A stretch of DNA of 6,996 bases from Rhodospirillales bacterium RIFCSPLOWO2_12_FULL_67_15 (GTDB taxonomy: Bacteria > Pseudomonadota > Alphaproteobacteria > Rhodospirillales > 2-12-FULL-67-15), in contig MIAC01000085.1 of NCBI GenBank assembly GCA_001830475.1, positions 2,056-9,051 on the forward strand, written 5' to 3'. The position numbers and the translations under genes are program-made. Shown here in pieces: positions 6,100-6,996 of this stretch; position 1 is the stretch's first letter; each line of letters opens with the position of its first letter. The notes under the pieces are model-generated. The model was not told the origin of the DNA. It was given only the letters and a program-made list of their open reading frames with translations, and searched no databases.

Positions 6100-6996
6100 A
6101 TGGCGCGGATCGTGCTCGCCGACGACGGAATCGAGTTCGACGCGGAGACGGCGCGCGAGAAGCCCTTGGGCGGCGCCGAATCCTCGGTCGTGTTCCTGGT
6201 CGAGGAGCTGGCCCGCCGCGGCCACGAGGTCCGGGTCCGCAACCGCTGTCCGCGTCCCGGCACGGTCGGGGGCGTCGAATGGGCGCCGATCCACCGCGCC
6301 GGCGCGCCTTACGGCAATATGCCGGCCGAGGCGGACCTCTACATCGCCACTCGTGGCGACAAGCTGATCCCGTTGATGCCGCGCGCCCCGGTAGGGGCGC
6401 ATCATTTAATGCGCGCGGGGATTCGCCCGCGCGCCCGCCGGGTCGCCTTCTGGACCCACAATCCGGCGCAATATCTTCTCAAAGCGCGTTATCTCTGGAA
6501 GCTCTGGCGAGTGCGCCCCACGATCGTCTTCATCGGCGACTATCACGCGACCACCTGCCCCGCCTGGGTTCCCGACGGCGGGCGGAAGACGATCCCCTAC
6601 GGAATTCCCGAGCTGTTCCGGAGCGCGCAACCGATAGCGCGCCCGCCGGCCCCGCGTGCCGTGTTCACCTCGAACCCGCTCCGCTCCCTCGACTGGCTCT
6701 TGACGCTCTGGACAACCCGCATCCGGCCCAAGGTGGCAAACGCCGAGTTGCACGTCTTCGCCGGGCCTTCGACCTACGGCGGGGTCGGCGCGGCCAAGAG
6801 CGCGGAGATGGCCTCCGTTCTTGCCCGTGCGGAAAGTATGCGGGGCGAGGGCGTGGTGGTGCGCGGGCCGGTGCCGAAAAACCAACTCGTCGCCGAATTC
6901 CGCGCGGCCCGCGCCATGCTCTACCGGGGCGATCTGAACGAAACCTTCTGCCTCGCGGTCGGCGAAGCGCAAGCCTCGGGCGTGCCGGCGGTGGTC
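6100..6996 (+). CDS. Glycosyltransferase family 4-like protein, 3' end outside window
   Basis: Predicted retaining GT-B glycosyltransferase; 299 codons are open to the window edge without a stop. The N-terminal LADDGIEFDAETAREKPLGGAESSVVFLVEELARRGHEV contains the glycine-rich GGAE loop (24-27). WTHNPAQYL and IPYGIPELF are typical mid-protein landmarks. DLNETFCLAVGEAQASGVP near the end gives Glu281 and Glu289 in the E-x7-E spacing of the donor-binding site. The C-terminal part is missing. The ATG directly abuts the GT2 stop (TGAATG), with GGAG at 6087-6090, nine bases upstream. Residues 96-111 (APVGAHHLMRAGIRPR) come from the palindromic element at 6379-6434. Without it the sequence would read LMPRARRVAFWTHNP, a natural-looking strand. 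The reading frame and flanking motifs are intact, so the protein may work despite the insertion. Acceptor and sugar are unknown. Confidence 0.9.
   Translation, partial: MARIVLADDGIEFDAETAREKPLGGAESSVVFLVEELARRGHEVRVRNRCPRPGTVGGVEWAPIHRAGAPYGNMPAEADLYIATRGDKLIPLMPRAPVGAHHLMRAGIRPRARRVAFWTHNPAQYLLKARYLWKLWRVRPTIVFIGDYHATTCPAWVPDGGRKTIPYGIPELFRSAQPIARPPAPRAVFTSNPLRSLDWLLTLWTTRIRPKVANAELHVFAGPSTYGGVGAAKSAEMASVLARAESMRGEGVVVRGPVPKNQLVAEFRAARAMLYRGDLNETFCLAVGEAQASGVPAVV
6379..6434. repeat. Intragenic palindromic element, copy 2 (inside the GT4 gene)
   Basis: Hairpin 1 is identical to copy 1 (6383-6400). The linker ATCATTTAAT is 6401-6410. Hairpin 2 has arms GCGCGCGGG and CCCGCGCGC around GATTCG (6411-6434). 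The two differences from copy 1 are G at 6413 (A at 4020) and C at 6432 (T at 4039), which pair with each other. CCGCGCGCC at 6379-6387 recurs at 6427-6435, 48 bases apart. In this gene the plus strand is translated, the opposite element strand from that used in ygfZ. Confidence 0.9.

Noticed and set aside
5155..6405. A 416-codon minus-strand open frame
   Set aside because: It lies antisense to the GT2 and GT4 genes, has no recognisable domain, and has the composition of a high-GC shadow frame.

Overview
The window is uniformly GC-rich, gene-dense DNA with short intergenic gaps and overlapping start/stop codons. Gene content (a bacterial pyruvate phosphate dikinase, a YgfZ with a Rhodospirillales-like sequence, lipopolysaccharide-type glycosyltransferases) suggests an alphaproteobacterium, probably Rhodospirillales-like. 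That placement is by family resemblance, not by a marker gene.

Layout. Positions 1-1491 hold the C-terminal 496 codons of pyruvate phosphate dikinase. Its stop overlaps the start of a HIT-family nucleotide hydrolase (1488-1916). A two-gene toxin-antitoxin module follows (1974-2603): an AbrB/MazE-type antitoxin and a Doc (Fic-fold) toxin. It is preceded by a perfect 9-bp inverted repeat that is a likely autoregulatory operator. Facing it on the minus strand are ygfZ (4226 to 3279) and, directly downstream of ygfZ, a SAM-dependent methyltransferase (3273 to 2611). Divergent from ygfZ is a plus-strand run of three tightly coupled glycosyltransferases of families GT9, GT2 and GT4 (4343 to beyond 6996). 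They probably build part of the LPS core or another surface glycan. A near-consensus sigma70-type promoter sits so close to the first of these genes that its mRNA may be leaderless.

The most interesting signal is a small palindromic element present twice, 3986-4041 and 6379-6434, each time inside a conserved gene and in frame. Each copy has two GC-rich hairpins joined by the AT-rich linker ATCATTTAAT. The copies differ at only two bases, and these two bases pair with each other in the second hairpin (A-T in one copy, G-C in the other), a compensatory change. Each insertion appears to add 48 bp (16 codons), is bounded by short direct repeats, and is read on opposite element strands in ygfZ and in the GT4 gene. 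This resembles the protein-invading palindromic elements of Rickettsia in concept, but I do not recognise the family.
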